From assembly GCA_013138735.1 (NCBI GenBank), contig WTCE01000013.1:1-64000 (forward strand): DNA of 64,000 nucleotides, in the 5' to 3' direction. The translations under genes were made by a program, and so were the position numbers. The notes below the pieces were generated by a model, which was not told the origin of the DNA, did no database searches, and worked only from the letters and a program-made list of their open reading frames with translations. The DNA is from Crocinitomix sp. GTDB lineage: Bacteria; Bacteroidota; Bacteroidia; Flavobacteriales_D; Crocinitomicaceae. Every line of letters begins with the position of its first letter. Position 1 is the stretch's first letter. Positions 1 to 8,629 of this stretch are shown here, in pieces.

Positions 1-63
1 AAAAAACTGAAGTTAACACTCATCAAAGATCATTTACTCCGATTTGTCAATCAGATATATTAA
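1..63 (+). CDS. possible 3' end of an upstream ORF (partial)
   Basis: Frame 1 is open from the first base to a TAA at 61-63, giving 20 codons that end in RFVNQIY. The mixed hydrophobic and basic composition would suit a protein C-terminus, but the stretch is too short to assign to any family and could be chance. No start is visible because the window begins here. Confidence 0.22.
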   Translation, partial: KKLKLTLIKDHLLRFVNQIY

Positions 64-336
64 TAATGTATATCTTCAATCCTGAATCGAAGCAAACGAC
101 GCTAACGCTATCTTTGCTTCAATGTTACCCACAAGCAAAAAAAAGCCCACCGCACAAATAGCTCATTTGATTTTCCCCAACGCATAATCCAACTCTAAAA
201 AAACCAAAAGAGCTATTTTTTCCCACCGCTCCCTGACTGTTGATAAATTCAGAATACAAAATCATTGATTATTTAAAAACTCTAATTATATTTGACCTTA
301 ATTGTCAAGTTAAATTAATCAATTGGTATTTCACAA
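64..336. other. gene-free palindromic left flank of the restriction operon
   Basis: No convincing gene lies here. Two inverted repeats are visible. An 8-bp pair at 89-96 and 113-120 (GAAGCAAA/TTTGCTTC) encloses ACGCTAACGCTA. A 19-nt pair at 156-174 and 200-218 matches at 17 of 19 positions with a 25-nt loop. GTTACCCAC at 124-132 is the reverse complement of GTGGGTAAC at 7164-7172 on the far side of the operon. The layout resembles the ends of a cassette or mobile unit. The stretch just before 337 (AT-rich, with no clear TAnnTTTG box) must carry the operon promoter. Confidence 0.5.
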
Positions 337-654
337 ATGAAAAATAACAAATCTACAGGCGAAATTCTTAGAGAAAAAAGAGAAGAAAAAGGACTGCTAT
401 TGAGACACGTTTCTGCTGAACTCGATATTGACACTGCCATACTCAGTAAAATTGAAAGAAGCGAACGAAAAGCTACAAAAGAACAAATTCTAAAACTTGC
501 CGAAATATTAGATTTAGACAAAGACAATTTACTTGTTCAATATTTAAGTGAAAGAATACTTTACGAAATAAGAGATGAAGAACTTGGTAGTAAAGCATTA
601 AAAGTGGCTGAACAGAAAATGAAGTACATTAATAACCAGAAAAGCCAAGATTAA
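337..654 (+). CDS. XRE-family helix-turn-helix regulator of the restriction operon
   Basis: This 105-aa protein is a single-domain Cro/CI-type DNA-binding regulator. Residues 6-60 form the HTH_3 fold: GEILREKREEKGLLLRHVSA (first helices), then LDIDTAILSKIERSERKATK carrying the recognition helix, then LLVQYLSERILYEI. The C-terminal tail is charged and helical and may serve for dimerisation. Its stop overlaps the start of the Res gene by one base (TAATG), so the two are translationally coupled. By analogy with C proteins and other XRE regulators leading restriction-modification operons, it probably autoregulates the operon and delays nuclease expression. That role is inferred from position. Confidence 0.85.
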   Translation: MKNNKSTGEILREKREEKGLLLRHVSAELDIDTAILSKIERSERKATKEQILKLAEILDLDKDNLLVQYLSERILYEIRDEELGSKALKVAEQKMKYINNQKSQD

Positions 655-3371
655 TGGAAATTAAATTAGAATTATTAGAATATCAGGAAACGGCTATAAA
701 GTCTGTTGTTGATGTATTTGACGGAAACGACAAAAACTCATTTGACAATGCTTGTAAAGATGGTATTCGCTCAAATATATGTTCACTTTCTGCTAAACAA
801 TTAACAGAAAATATAAAATCTGTTTTAGTTGAAAACGGAGTTGATGAAGAAGTTGCAAAACTGACTAACGAACAGGAATTAACCATTGAAATGGAAACAG
901 GAACAGGAAAAACACTTGTTTATGTTAAATCTATTTATGAGTTATTTAAACAATACGGATTTACAAAATTTATTATACTCGTTCCTTCGGTTGCTATTCG
1001 CCAAGGAGTTTTAAGTACACTTTCAACTTTTGAAAAACAATTGGAAGAAATTTATGGATTTACACCTAAATCATTTGAATACAGTAGTAAGAAGTTAAAT
1101 AAAGTAACGAACTTTATTGAAGAGCAACATCCTCAAATAATGGTAATGACTTTGGCTTCTTTTAACTCGGAAGACAAAATTTTAAACCAAGCCAAAAGAG
1201 AAGACCTTTTTGCAAACATTCCATTTATTGAAGCCATTGGACGAACTAATCCAATTATCATAATGGATGAACCACAAGAAGGAATGGATACAACCAACTC
1301 TATAAATCAAATAGGGAAGTTAAATCCACTATTTAAGATTAGATATTCGGCAACGCATAAAGTTTTTAAAAACAAACTGTACCGTTTAACTCCTTATGAC
1401 AGTTACAAACAAGGATTAGTAAAAAAGATTGAGGTTTTAACAGTTACAGAAAAAAATGATGAAGCCACATTAAAACTGGAACTTTCAGAAACTAAAAACG
1501 GAAAGAATCCTATTCAAGTAAAAATTAAAGCTTGGCATCAATTGGCTAGTGGGAAAATTGAATTTAAAAACACAAAATGGTTAAAGGATGGCGATAATCT
1601 AGGAGAAGTCACCAAAAACCCGAGTTATTTAAAATACAAAATTGACAGAATTAAAAAAAGTCTAAGAACTCAAAAATGGTCAGTTTCATTTACAAACGGA
1701 ACCGAGATTTTTGAAAATCACGCTTCTGGAAATGTTCAAAGTATTTGGAATCTACAAATAGAATGGCTCATCATTCGACACTTTACAAAAAAACAAAAAC
1801 TACAAGAAAAAGGCATAAAATGCCTTTCGCTTATCTTCATTGATAAAGTTGCTAATTATGTTAGTGATGAACCAATTATTAAAAACCTATTTATAGGAAA
1901 GTACAAGGAATTATATCCTGAATTTCACGAAAACAAACAACCAACAGCTGAACACATTGAAAATATTCAAGGTTCTTATTTTGCTAAAACAGGCAAAAAT
2001 GAATTTACAGACAATGAAAGTTCAATGCGAAAAAACAAAGATGTTTTTGATGCCATTTTAAAAGACAAAGAAGGTTTACTAAGTTATGGCGATTCTGTAG
2101 CCAATAAAATAGAATTCATTTTTTCGCACTCCGCTTTAGGTGTTGGTTGGGATAATCCTAACATTTTTAATATTGCAACATTGAGTAACTCGTTTTCTGA
2201 AATTAAGAAACGTCAAGAAATTGGAAGAGGATTACGTATTTGTGTAAATACAGACGGACAACGTGTTTATGATAAATTGAACGTTTCAGATGATGAAAGA
2301 ATCAATCAATTAACCGTAATTCCTAATGAGAGTTACGAAACTTTTGTAACGCAATATCAAGAAGAAATTAAAGAAGTGTACGGAACTTCAGTTGCTGGTG
2401 CAGGAATGACACATACACATAAAGGAGAAAAGCAAAATGAAGTTCACTTTAAACGCAATGCCAACGACACTATCAATAAAGCATTTAAACGCTTTTGGGA
2501 TGCTTTAGCTAAAAAAACAAATTACACTGTAGGTTTTGATGAACAAGCTTTAATTGACAGAAGCAAAGAAGCGCTGAATGCCATTAAAATTGCAGATTAT
2601 GAAGCAGAAGTAAGCAGCCGTTCTATTGGAGCAATTACAGAAGATGGTATTGAGGATGAATTTGGAGGTACGGAAAGCTATAAATTGAAAGCTCATTTTA
2701 CCGCTTTAGATTTAGTAGAAGAAATTAGCGAGAACACAGGCTTAAGCTATCTCACAACCTTTAATATTATTAACGGAATTACGTACGAAAATTTCGCTAA
2801 AAATCCACCTCAATTTATTCATCAAGCGTCTGCTCTGATTAAAAATATTGAATTAGAAGAAATGATAAGAGGATTGGATTATCATTTAACAGAGGACTCT
2901 TTTCCTTTTGAGTTTAACAATTTCAAAAAACAAATTGAGTACAGTAATTATACAGATACGCCAAAGAGAGGTGTGTATGATAGAATAATTCACGATAGTG
3001 ATGTAGAACATCAATTTGCTATGGCTACAGATAATGATGATGAAGTCATTTGTTTTTTAAAGCTTCCAGCTTACTACAAAATAAAAACACCCATTGGCGA
3101 TTACAATCCTGATTTTGGTGTAGTAATGAAACGTAAAAGTTTACGAGACGGAAAAGAAAGTGAATTCTATTTTATAATTGAAACCAAAGGAACAAACGAT
3201 ATTAATAATAAGAAAGCCCTAAAAGAAAGTGAAGTCTACAAAATAAAATGTGCCATTAAGCATTTTGCCACTTTAGGCGTAGATGTTCAATACAAAGCTC
3301 CTGTAAAAGATTATCAATATTTTAAAACAGAAGCCAATACTACTATTAATACATTAATTGAAGAAGCATAG
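654..3371 (+). CDS. res: type III restriction enzyme, Res subunit (helicase-nuclease)
   Basis: This 905-aa protein translocates or diffuses on DNA using ATP and cuts it together with Mod. Walker A is METGTGKT near residue 80, the DEAD-like Walker B is IIMDEPQEGM near 203, and helicase motif VI is QEIGRGLRICV near 523. The C-terminal PD-(D/E)xK endonuclease shows as YNPDFGVV near residue 818 and FIIETKG near 842, so every catalytic block looks intact. The length matches the Res family (about 850-1000 aa). The start ATG overlaps the regulator's stop, and the Mod gene follows after 4 bases. Here Res precedes Mod, whereas mod precedes res in the classical EcoP1I and EcoP15I loci. Confidence 0.93.
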   Translation: MEIKLELLEYQETAIKSVVDVFDGNDKNSFDNACKDGIRSNICSLSAKQLTENIKSVLVENGVDEEVAKLTNEQELTIEMETGTGKTLVYVKSIYELFKQYGFTKFIILVPSVAIRQGVLSTLSTFEKQLEEIYGFTPKSFEYSSKKLNKVTNFIEEQHPQIMVMTLASFNSEDKILNQAKREDLFANIPFIEAIGRTNPIIIMDEPQEGMDTTNSINQIGKLNPLFKIRYSATHKVFKNKLYRLTPYDSYKQGLVKKIEVLTVTEKNDEATLKLELSETKNGKNPIQVKIKAWHQLASGKIEFKNTKWLKDGDNLGEVTKNPSYLKYKIDRIKKSLRTQKWSVSFTNGTEIFENHASGNVQSIWNLQIEWLIIRHFTKKQKLQEKGIKCLSLIFIDKVANYVSDEPIIKNLFIGKYKELYPEFHENKQPTAEHIENIQGSYFAKTGKNEFTDNESSMRKNKDVFDAILKDKEGLLSYGDSVANKIEFIFSHSALGVGWDNPNIFNIATLSNSFSEIKKRQEIGRGLRICVNTDGQRVYDKLNVSDDERINQLTVIPNESYETFVTQYQEEIKEVYGTSVAGAGMTHTHKGEKQNEVHFKRNANDTINKAFKRFWDALAKKTNYTVGFDEQALIDRSKEALNAIKIADYEAEVSSRSIGAITEDGIEDEFGGTESYKLKAHFTALDLVEEISENTGLSYLTTFNIINGITYENFAKNPPQFIHQASALIKNIELEEMIRGLDYHLTEDSFPFEFNNFKKQIEYSNYTDTPKRGVYDRIIHDSDVEHQFAMATDNDDEVICFLKLPAYYKIKTPIGDYNPDFGVVMKRKSLRDGKESEFYFIIETKGTNDINNKKALKESEVYKIKCAIKHFATLGVDVQYKAPVKDYQYFKTEANTTINTLIEEA

Positions 3372-3375
3372 AACA

Positions 3376-5358
3376 ATGGAAAATATAAACGAACATATGC
3401 CTTTGAGCAACGATTGGAACAAAGAAAGATTGGAGCAATTAAAACAATTAATGCCAGACCTTTTTACCAATGATGGAGAGTTAAACATAAACGAACTTAA
3501 AAAAGTAGTTGACCCTAAAAGCGTAAACGAAACCGAACATTACGAATTTAGATGGTTTGGAAAAAGTAACGCCAAAAGAGAAGCTTTTACACCCACAGAT
3601 GCAACACTTGTTTATGATGATGAAAGAAGTGTAAACCCAAATAAAAGTGAAAACTTAATTATAGAAGGAGAAAATTTAGCAGTACTTAAACTATTAAGTA
3701 ATAGTTACCGTGAGCAAGTAAAGTGTATTTACATTGACCCTCCTTACAACACAGGAAAAGACTTTGTGTATTCTGATAAATTTAACCAAGATAAAAAGGA
3801 ATATTGGGAAGATGCAGAAGTAACAGAAAACGGATACAAGATTGATAGCAATACAGAAACAGATGGGCGATTCCATAGTAATTGGCTAAATATGATGTAC
3901 AGTCGATTACTGATTTCAAGGCAATTATTAAAAGAAGATGGAGTCATTTTTATTTCTATTGATGATAATGAAGTTCATCATTTAAGAAAATTATGTGATG
4001 AAGTTTTTGGAGAAGAAAACTTTATGGCACAATTCTCATGGCGAACTGATGGCAATTTTGATAATCAAGCAAAATTCAAAAATGTTCATGAATATATTTT
4101 AGTGTATGCCAAAATTGCAGAGATATTCCCTGCGCCTCCTGTTGTTGATCCAAGTACACCAGAAGATAGTAAGTTATTTCTTGATGAAATTCGGAATACT
4201 ATTGTTAAAAATGGTCCAAAAAACCCAATTAGCGAAATAACATTACCAATTGGATTTCCTTCGGCAATAAAGGATGGTTCTATTCAGAAAAGAACTGAAT
4301 CATGGCCACATTATAATATTGATGCAATAATTAAGAGTGGCAAGCTTACCAATGAAGTTATCATAAAAAGTGGATGGAGTTCGAAAGAATTGTTGGAGAA
4401 ATTCATTGAAAATAAATGTACAGTGATATTAGATTCTAAAGGACAGGAAACCACCTTTATTATATCAAATTCAGGAGCAATAGAAACGGTTAAAAATAGA
4501 ACATCTGAACAAAGCCATGTAATTACTGTCCTGAATGGATTAGGTGGTCCTCAAAAAGCTTCTGGAATATTGGAAAGTATGGGGATTGTTTTTGACGGAT
4601 ATCCTAAACCTGTTGATCTTATAAAATATCTCGCTAAAATGAATACAATTAACGAGAATGATATTTTTCTCGATTTCTTCTCTGGATCAGGAACTACTGG
4701 GCAAGCCATAACAGAACTCAACCAAGAAGATGGAGGTAACAGGAAGTACATTTTAGTACAACTACCAGAACAAACAGACGAAAAAAGTGAAGCCTACAAA
4801 GCGGGTTACAAAAAAATAAGCGACATCACAATTGAGCGAAACAAACGAGTAGTTGAAAAAATCATCAAAGAAAAGAAAGAAGCTACTCCAGATTTATTTA
4901 AAAAAGAAGAAAGCGAACAAGAGCAATTAAAAGGCTTAGGTTTTAAAGTATTTAAACTACAAAAATCAAACTTTCCAAGAGTAGAGTTTGCACCAGACCC
5001 AGAAAAAACAGAAGAAGAAAATATTGAGCTACTTAAAAAGTACATTAAAGACAAGGAAGCTCAATTGGTAAATGCTTTTAACCGAGACGAATTAATTACC
5101 GAAATATTAATAAAAAACGGTTTTAAACTCAATTATACGTTAACAAAGCAAGAGGAGTTTAAAAAGAATGAGATTCTATTCGTTACAGATGGAGACAAAG
5201 AAACCTTAATCTGTTTAGACGTTATTATTGCAGACGAAACTGTAGAACATTTTAAAACCAATATTGACCAAAAATTAATTGTACTCGAACGTGCTTTAGA
5301 CACAACAAAAAAATGGAATTTAAAACACGCTATGGGCGATAAGTTTAATGCTTTTTAA
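3376..5358 (+). CDS. mod: type III DNA-methyltransferase, Mod subunit (adenine-specific, beta class)
   Basis: This 660-aa protein should methylate adenine in the recognition site and provide specificity for Res. The catalytic motif IV is CIYIDPPYNTG near residue 120. The SAM-binding motif I, FLDFFSGSGTTGQA, lies C-terminal to it near 435. This DPPY-first order defines beta-class N6-adenine methyltransferases. The roughly 300 residues between the motifs should hold the target-recognition domain. I chose ATG 3376 (MENINEHMPLSNDW) over a TTG six codons upstream because ATG is the normal start and it lies just after the Res stop. The SWIM gene starts two bases after the stop, so all four genes form one operon. 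Confidence 0.93.
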   Translation: MENINEHMPLSNDWNKERLEQLKQLMPDLFTNDGELNINELKKVVDPKSVNETEHYEFRWFGKSNAKREAFTPTDATLVYDDERSVNPNKSENLIIEGENLAVLKLLSNSYREQVKCIYIDPPYNTGKDFVYSDKFNQDKKEYWEDAEVTENGYKIDSNTETDGRFHSNWLNMMYSRLLISRQLLKEDGVIFISIDDNEVHHLRKLCDEVFGEENFMAQFSWRTDGNFDNQAKFKNVHEYILVYAKIAEIFPAPPVVDPSTPEDSKLFLDEIRNTIVKNGPKNPISEITLPIGFPSAIKDGSIQKRTESWPHYNIDAIIKSGKLTNEVIIKSGWSSKELLEKFIENKCTVILDSKGQETTFIISNSGAIETVKNRTSEQSHVITVLNGLGGPQKASGILESMGIVFDGYPKPVDLIKYLAKMNTINENDIFLDFFSGSGTTGQAITELNQEDGGNRKYILVQLPEQTDEKSEAYKAGYKKISDITIERNKRVVEKIIKEKKEATPDLFKKEESEQEQLKGLGFKVFKLQKSNFPRVEFAPDPEKTEEENIELLKKYIKDKEAQLVNAFNRDELITEILIKNGFKLNYTLTKQEEFKKNEILFVTDGDKETLICLDVIIADETVEHFKTNIDQKLIVLERALDTTKKWNLKHAMGDKFNAF

Positions 5359-5360
5359 AA

Positions 5361-7043
5361 ATGAAAATACCTTTAAACGAATTTGAACAAGTTATAGACG
5401 AAACTATTTTAAAAAGAGGTTTAGCCTACTTTAAAGGTGGTGCGATAACTGATTTTTCAGAAACTTCAAACGGAGAATATGAAGCCACTGTTTCGGGTAC
5501 GGAAGAATACACTGTTCTATTAGAAGTTAGTAACAATACCATTACTGAACACAATTGCGATTGCCCTTACGATATGGGGGCAGTTTGTAAACACGTAGTT
5601 GCAGTAATTTTTCATTTACAACAAGATGAATTAGAACTAAATCAACCGAGTATTTCTAAACCAAGAAAGAAAAAAACAAAGTCCGTTTCTCAGCAAGTCA
5701 AAGAATTACTAAAGGCAATTTCACATAATGAACTAATAGAATTTGTACAGGAGAATAGTAAAAAAGACAAGAAATTTAGAAATTATTTTTTAGCATCATT
5801 TGGACATTTAAGTCAAAATCAATCGAAAGAGTTTTATCAAAAACAAATTCATTCCATTTTACAATCAGCAGCAGGAAGAGATGGCTGGATAGGATGGTCG
5901 GATATGAAATATGTAGTAAACACAACCGAACCGTTTTTAGAAAATGCCAATAAGTATTTGGTAAATAATAATTTTGAAAATGTATTCTTCATCAGCACCG
6001 CTTTACTAGAAGAAATGACGGAAGCGTTTCAATATGGAGATGACAGTAATGGAGATTTAGGCTATTTTATAGAGTCGGCTATGGAGTTACTCTCGAAATT
6101 AACCCAAGAAGAACTGCCAAAAGACTTAAAAGAGAGAATATTTGAATACTGTATTTCTGCTTTTAAACAAAAACTATTTGAAGGTTGGGATTGGCACTTA
6201 GGAATGCTTCATACTGCTTGTGAATTAATTGATAAAGAAAGTGATGCAGATATAATTCTTGATTGTTTAGATTCCGTTAATGGAGATTATGAAAGAGAAA
6301 GAGCTCAATCCTTTAAATTAGATTTACTGAGAAAGTTTAAGAATGAAAAAGAAGTTGAGAAATATATCAATAAGCACATTTCAAATTCATCAATAAGAAC
6401 AAAAGAGATTGAAAAAGCATTTAAAAACAAAGATTTTAAAAGGGTAATACAGCTTTCAGAGGACGGAATTAAATGTGACAAAAAAGACAAACCAGGGTTG
6501 GTAAAGGTTTGGTACAATTGGTTGCTAAAGGTAGCACAGTTTAAAAAGGAAACTTCAAAAATTATTGAATATTCAAGGTTTCTGTTTATTGATAATTTTC
6601 ATCCCGAACAAGATTATTATCAAATTCTTAAAGAGAATATTGAAGATAAAAAGTGGCATCCCTTTTTAGAAGAAATAATAAAAGAAATTACACCTAAAAA
6701 TAGGTGGACTTACACGGAATTAGTTCGTCAAATTTACATAAAAGAAGAATGGTGGGATAGATTATTTCTTATGTTAAAACAAAATTTATCTATGGAGAAT
6801 ATTCAGCAGAACGAACCCTATTTATCAAAAGATTATTCTGCTGAATTGATAGAATTATACAGCGAACGAATCACTAATTATGTAGAAAAATATATTGGGC
6901 GAAATCATTACCAAACAGCTTGTAGATATTTACGTAGAATGAAAAAACTAGGTGGGAATGAAAGAGTCAATGAATTAATAGAATTGTTTAGAAAGCAATA
7001 TCCACAACGAAGAGCATTAATGGATGAATTAACCAGAGTGTAA
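5361..7043 (+). CDS. SWIM zinc-finger protein, fourth gene of the restriction operon
   Basis: This 560-aa protein carries a SWIM zinc finger near its N-terminus with the pattern CxCx7CxH (C66, C68, C76, H78, in HNCDCPYDMGAVCKHVVA). The remaining 480 residues are a charged, helix-rich region with several LxxLL-like and Glu/Lys-rich helices, probably alpha-solenoid. I see no nuclease or ATPase motif. SWIM fingers bind DNA or protein partners and occur in MULE transposases, SWI2/SNF2 helicases and bacterial uncharacterised proteins. The 2-bp gap from mod and shared flanks tie it to the type III system. It could be a DNA-binding accessory factor or a separate defence component. Neither is shown by sequence alone. 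Confidence 0.75.
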   Translation: MKIPLNEFEQVIDETILKRGLAYFKGGAITDFSETSNGEYEATVSGTEEYTVLLEVSNNTITEHNCDCPYDMGAVCKHVVAVIFHLQQDELELNQPSISKPRKKKTKSVSQQVKELLKAISHNELIEFVQENSKKDKKFRNYFLASFGHLSQNQSKEFYQKQIHSILQSAAGRDGWIGWSDMKYVVNTTEPFLENANKYLVNNNFENVFFISTALLEEMTEAFQYGDDSNGDLGYFIESAMELLSKLTQEELPKDLKERIFEYCISAFKQKLFEGWDWHLGMLHTACELIDKESDADIILDCLDSVNGDYERERAQSFKLDLLRKFKNEKEVEKYINKHISNSSIRTKEIEKAFKNKDFKRVIQLSEDGIKCDKKDKPGLVKVWYNWLLKVAQFKKETSKIIEYSRFLFIDNFHPEQDYYQILKENIEDKKWHPFLEEIIKEITPKNRWTYTELVRQIYIKEEWWDRLFLMLKQNLSMENIQQNEPYLSKDYSAELIELYSERITNYVEKYIGRNHYQTACRYLRRMKKLGGNERVNELIELFRKQYPQRRALMDELTRV

Positions 7044-7358
7044 AAATAGCCAACGCTAAAAGCCATACACATTGCCAAGTCGCTAAAAAATCAGCCGCAC
7101 GAGCCAAAACTTGTCAAAGAGTATGTCTTCTGCCAACGCTAGCTGGTTTACGGAAAGTAGCCAGTGGGTAACAATGTATAAAAAACATAGGGCGTTTGTG
7201 CTAGCTTCAAAGGTCTGTGAGTTTTAATGAAGTCCGCTAAATATAAAATTTGGCGTTTAAGAAGAAAAGATAAAAGCAAAATATTTATATTTAGCTAAGT
7301 GATAAACTGAAACGATAGTGCTTTTTAACTGCCCTACGTTTCTTATACTAGGCGTTAC
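7044..7358. other. gene-free, repeat-containing right flank of the restriction operon
   Basis: These 315 bases have no credible ORF. They are richer in GC than the coding DNA around them in places. GCCAACGCTA occurs twice (7049-7058 and 7132-7141). TACACATTG near 7066 is nearly the reverse complement of CAATGTATA at 7172-7180. GTGGGTAAC at 7164-7172 mirrors GTTACCCAC at 124-132 on the left flank. A weak hairpin (CTGG...CCAG) sits around 7143-7164. I read this as the end of an accessory cassette that was later invaded or bordered by the IS3 element. No gene function is implied. Confidence 0.5.
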
Positions 7359-7395
7359 TGGAACTACCACATTAAATCGGAGAGTAAGTTAAGAT
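7359..7395 (+). repeat. left terminal inverted repeat of the IS3 element
   Basis: The repeat begins TGGAACTACCACATTAAATC and continues to GTTAAGAT. Aligned without gaps to the reverse complement of 8593-8629 it matches at about 27 of 37 positions, including the terminal TGGA, TACCA, GGAGA and AGTTAAG blocks. The terminal TG agrees with IS3-family ends. Confidence 0.85.
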
Positions 7396-7422
7396 ACTGT
7401 TGCTAGAAATTAACTTAGCAAA

Positions 7423-7731
7423 ATGAGTAGAAGAAAATACACAGCTCAATACAAAGAAAAGGCAATAGCGTTGAGCGAAGAAAAAGGTAATGTAGCGGCA
7501 GCTGCAAGAGAATTAGGGATTGGACCACCAATGATTCACCGTTGGAAAAAGGAGAAGGAACAATATTCTCAGAACAGTTTCCCAGGTCATGGGAAAGCAA
7601 AAATGACAGATCAGGAACGAGAAATAGATCGATTAGAAAAAGCGTTGAAAGATGCCCAACTTGAAACTGAGATATTAAAAAAGGCCATCAGCATTTTCTC
7701 CAAGAGCGACAAGGGAAGTTTCGGTTTATGA
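7423..7731 (+). CDS. IS3-family transposase OrfA
   Basis: This 102-aa protein binds the element's ends. Residues 5-50 form a transposase_8 helix-turn-helix (YKEKAIALSEEKGNVAAAAR followed by ELGIGPPMIHRWKKE). It is followed by a leucine-zipper-like heptad region, REIDRLEKALKDAQLETEIL, used for dimerisation. OrfA overlaps OrfB by ATGA. A slippery A-AAA-AAG run near its 3' end would allow the fused OrfAB transposase to be made by -1 frameshifting, as established for this family. Confidence 0.93.
   Translation: MSRRKYTAQYKEKAIALSEEKGNVAAAARELGIGPPMIHRWKKEKEQYSQNSFPGHGKAKMTDQEREIDRLEKALKDAQLETEILKKAISIFSKSDKGSFGL
7677..7683 (+). promoter_or_regulatory. A-AAA-AAG slippery heptamer for -1 programmed frameshifting
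   Basis: The heptamer is phased correctly in OrfA (TTA AAA AAG, zero-frame codons). A shift into the -1 frame gives KKGHQHFLQERQGKFRF and joins directly to MKQHKLKYPVEKM of OrfB without a stop. IS3-family elements are known to make OrfAB this way. Actual use here is inferred. Confidence 0.7.
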
Positions 7732-8594
7732 AGCAGCATAAACTAAAATACCCAGTTGAGAAAATGTGTAAACTTTTAGAAGTGAGTAGCAGTGGTTATT
7801 ATCATTGGTTAAAAAATGGGCCATCAAAAATGTGGTTAGAGAATGAAAATATCATATCGACAATAGAAGTGATTTTCGAAGAAAGTCATCAAAGTTATGG
7901 CGCACCAAGAATGGCTGTTGAATTAGAAAAACGAGGATTTAAGGTTTCAAGACCCCGAACAGGACGAATGATGAAGGGACTTGGAATTAAAGCAAGAAGA
8001 AGGCGTAAATTTAAAGCTACAACAGACTCGAACCACAACTATCCTATTGCTCAAAACTTATTAAATCGAAACTTTTCAACCTCAAGAAAAAATCAAGTAT
8101 GGGTGTCCGATATAACTTATATTGAAACATCAAAGGGCTGGGCTTATTTGACTGTTATTATTGATTTGTTTGATAGAAAAGTAATTGGATGGTCGATAAG
8201 TCAAAACTTGACTGCCGAATCAACTGTGATCAGAGCATGGTATATGGCTGTTGGGAACAGACCAATTAAAGATGAATTAATTTTTCATTCTGACAGAGGA
8301 AGTCAGTACGCTTGTGAAACGTTCAGAAACATTCTTAAAAGCTATAAATTGGTCAAGCAAAGTATGAGTCGAAAAGGCAATTGCTGGGACAATGCTGTAG
8401 CCGAAAGTTTTTTTAAGAGCCTGAAAACTGAATGGGTTTACAAAAATAACTACAATCATTTTTCTGATGCCGAAATGTCAATCTTTAAGTGGATAGAAAC
8501 TTGGTACAACAGGAACCGCAGACACTCGGCTTTAAATTACAAAACCATTAATGAATTTGAATTAGAAATAAATAATCATAATTTAGCAGCATAG
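7728..8594 (+). CDS. IS3-family transposase OrfB, DDE integrase core
   Basis: This 288-aa protein has the HTH_21 segment (HQSYGAPRMAVELEKRGFKV) followed by an rve integrase domain. The catalytic triad is visible as D in WVSDITYIET (about residue 127), D in LIFHSDRGSQYAC (about 187) and E in WDNAVAESFFKSLKTEW (about 225). The D-D spacing of about 60 and the D(35)E-type interval agree with IS3. The C-terminus YNRNRRHSALNYKTINEFE is the usual family tail. The gene is complete and overlaps OrfA by four bases. As an independent product it may regulate; as OrfAB it should catalyse copy-out transposition. Confidence 0.94.
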   Translation: MKQHKLKYPVEKMCKLLEVSSSGYYHWLKNGPSKMWLENENIISTIEVIFEESHQSYGAPRMAVELEKRGFKVSRPRTGRMMKGLGIKARRRRKFKATTDSNHNYPIAQNLLNRNFSTSRKNQVWVSDITYIETSKGWAYLTVIIDLFDRKVIGWSISQNLTAESTVIRAWYMAVGNRPIKDELIFHSDRGSQYACETFRNILKSYKLVKQSMSRKGNCWDNAVAESFFKSLKTEWVYKNNYNHFSDAEMSIFKWIETWYNRNRRHSALNYKTINEFELEINNHNLAA

Positions 8595-8629
8595 CTTAAC
8601 TGAGTCTCCAGTTTTGTATGGTATGTCCA
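8593..8629 (-). repeat. right terminal inverted repeat of the IS3 element
   Basis: Read on the minus strand it begins TGGACATACCATACAAAACT and ends in AGTTAAGCT, matching the left repeat at about 27 of 37 positions. It overlaps the last two bases of OrfB. The next base, 8630, is the A of the start codon of the following gene. Confidence 0.85.

Larger units (their letters stand above)
7359..8629 (+). mobile_element. IS3-family insertion sequence, 1,271 bp, apparently complete
   Basis: The element has TG...CA ends, imperfect terminal inverted repeats of about 37 bp (about 27 matches) and the two overlapping reading frames typical of IS3. OrfA is a helix-turn-helix/leucine-zipper protein, and OrfB carries the DDE integrase core. 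No target-site duplication is evident: the bases before 7359 are GCGTTAC and those after 8629 are ATGAAAA. This suggests either loss by recombination or divergence since insertion. The right end sits exactly before the ATG of the next gene. Both ORFs are intact, so the element may still be mobile. Confidence 0.92.

Noticed and set aside
315-527. Minus-strand ORF opposite the XRE gene
   Set aside because: It is the complement of a well-supported HTH gene and has Ser/Leu-rich, low-information translation.
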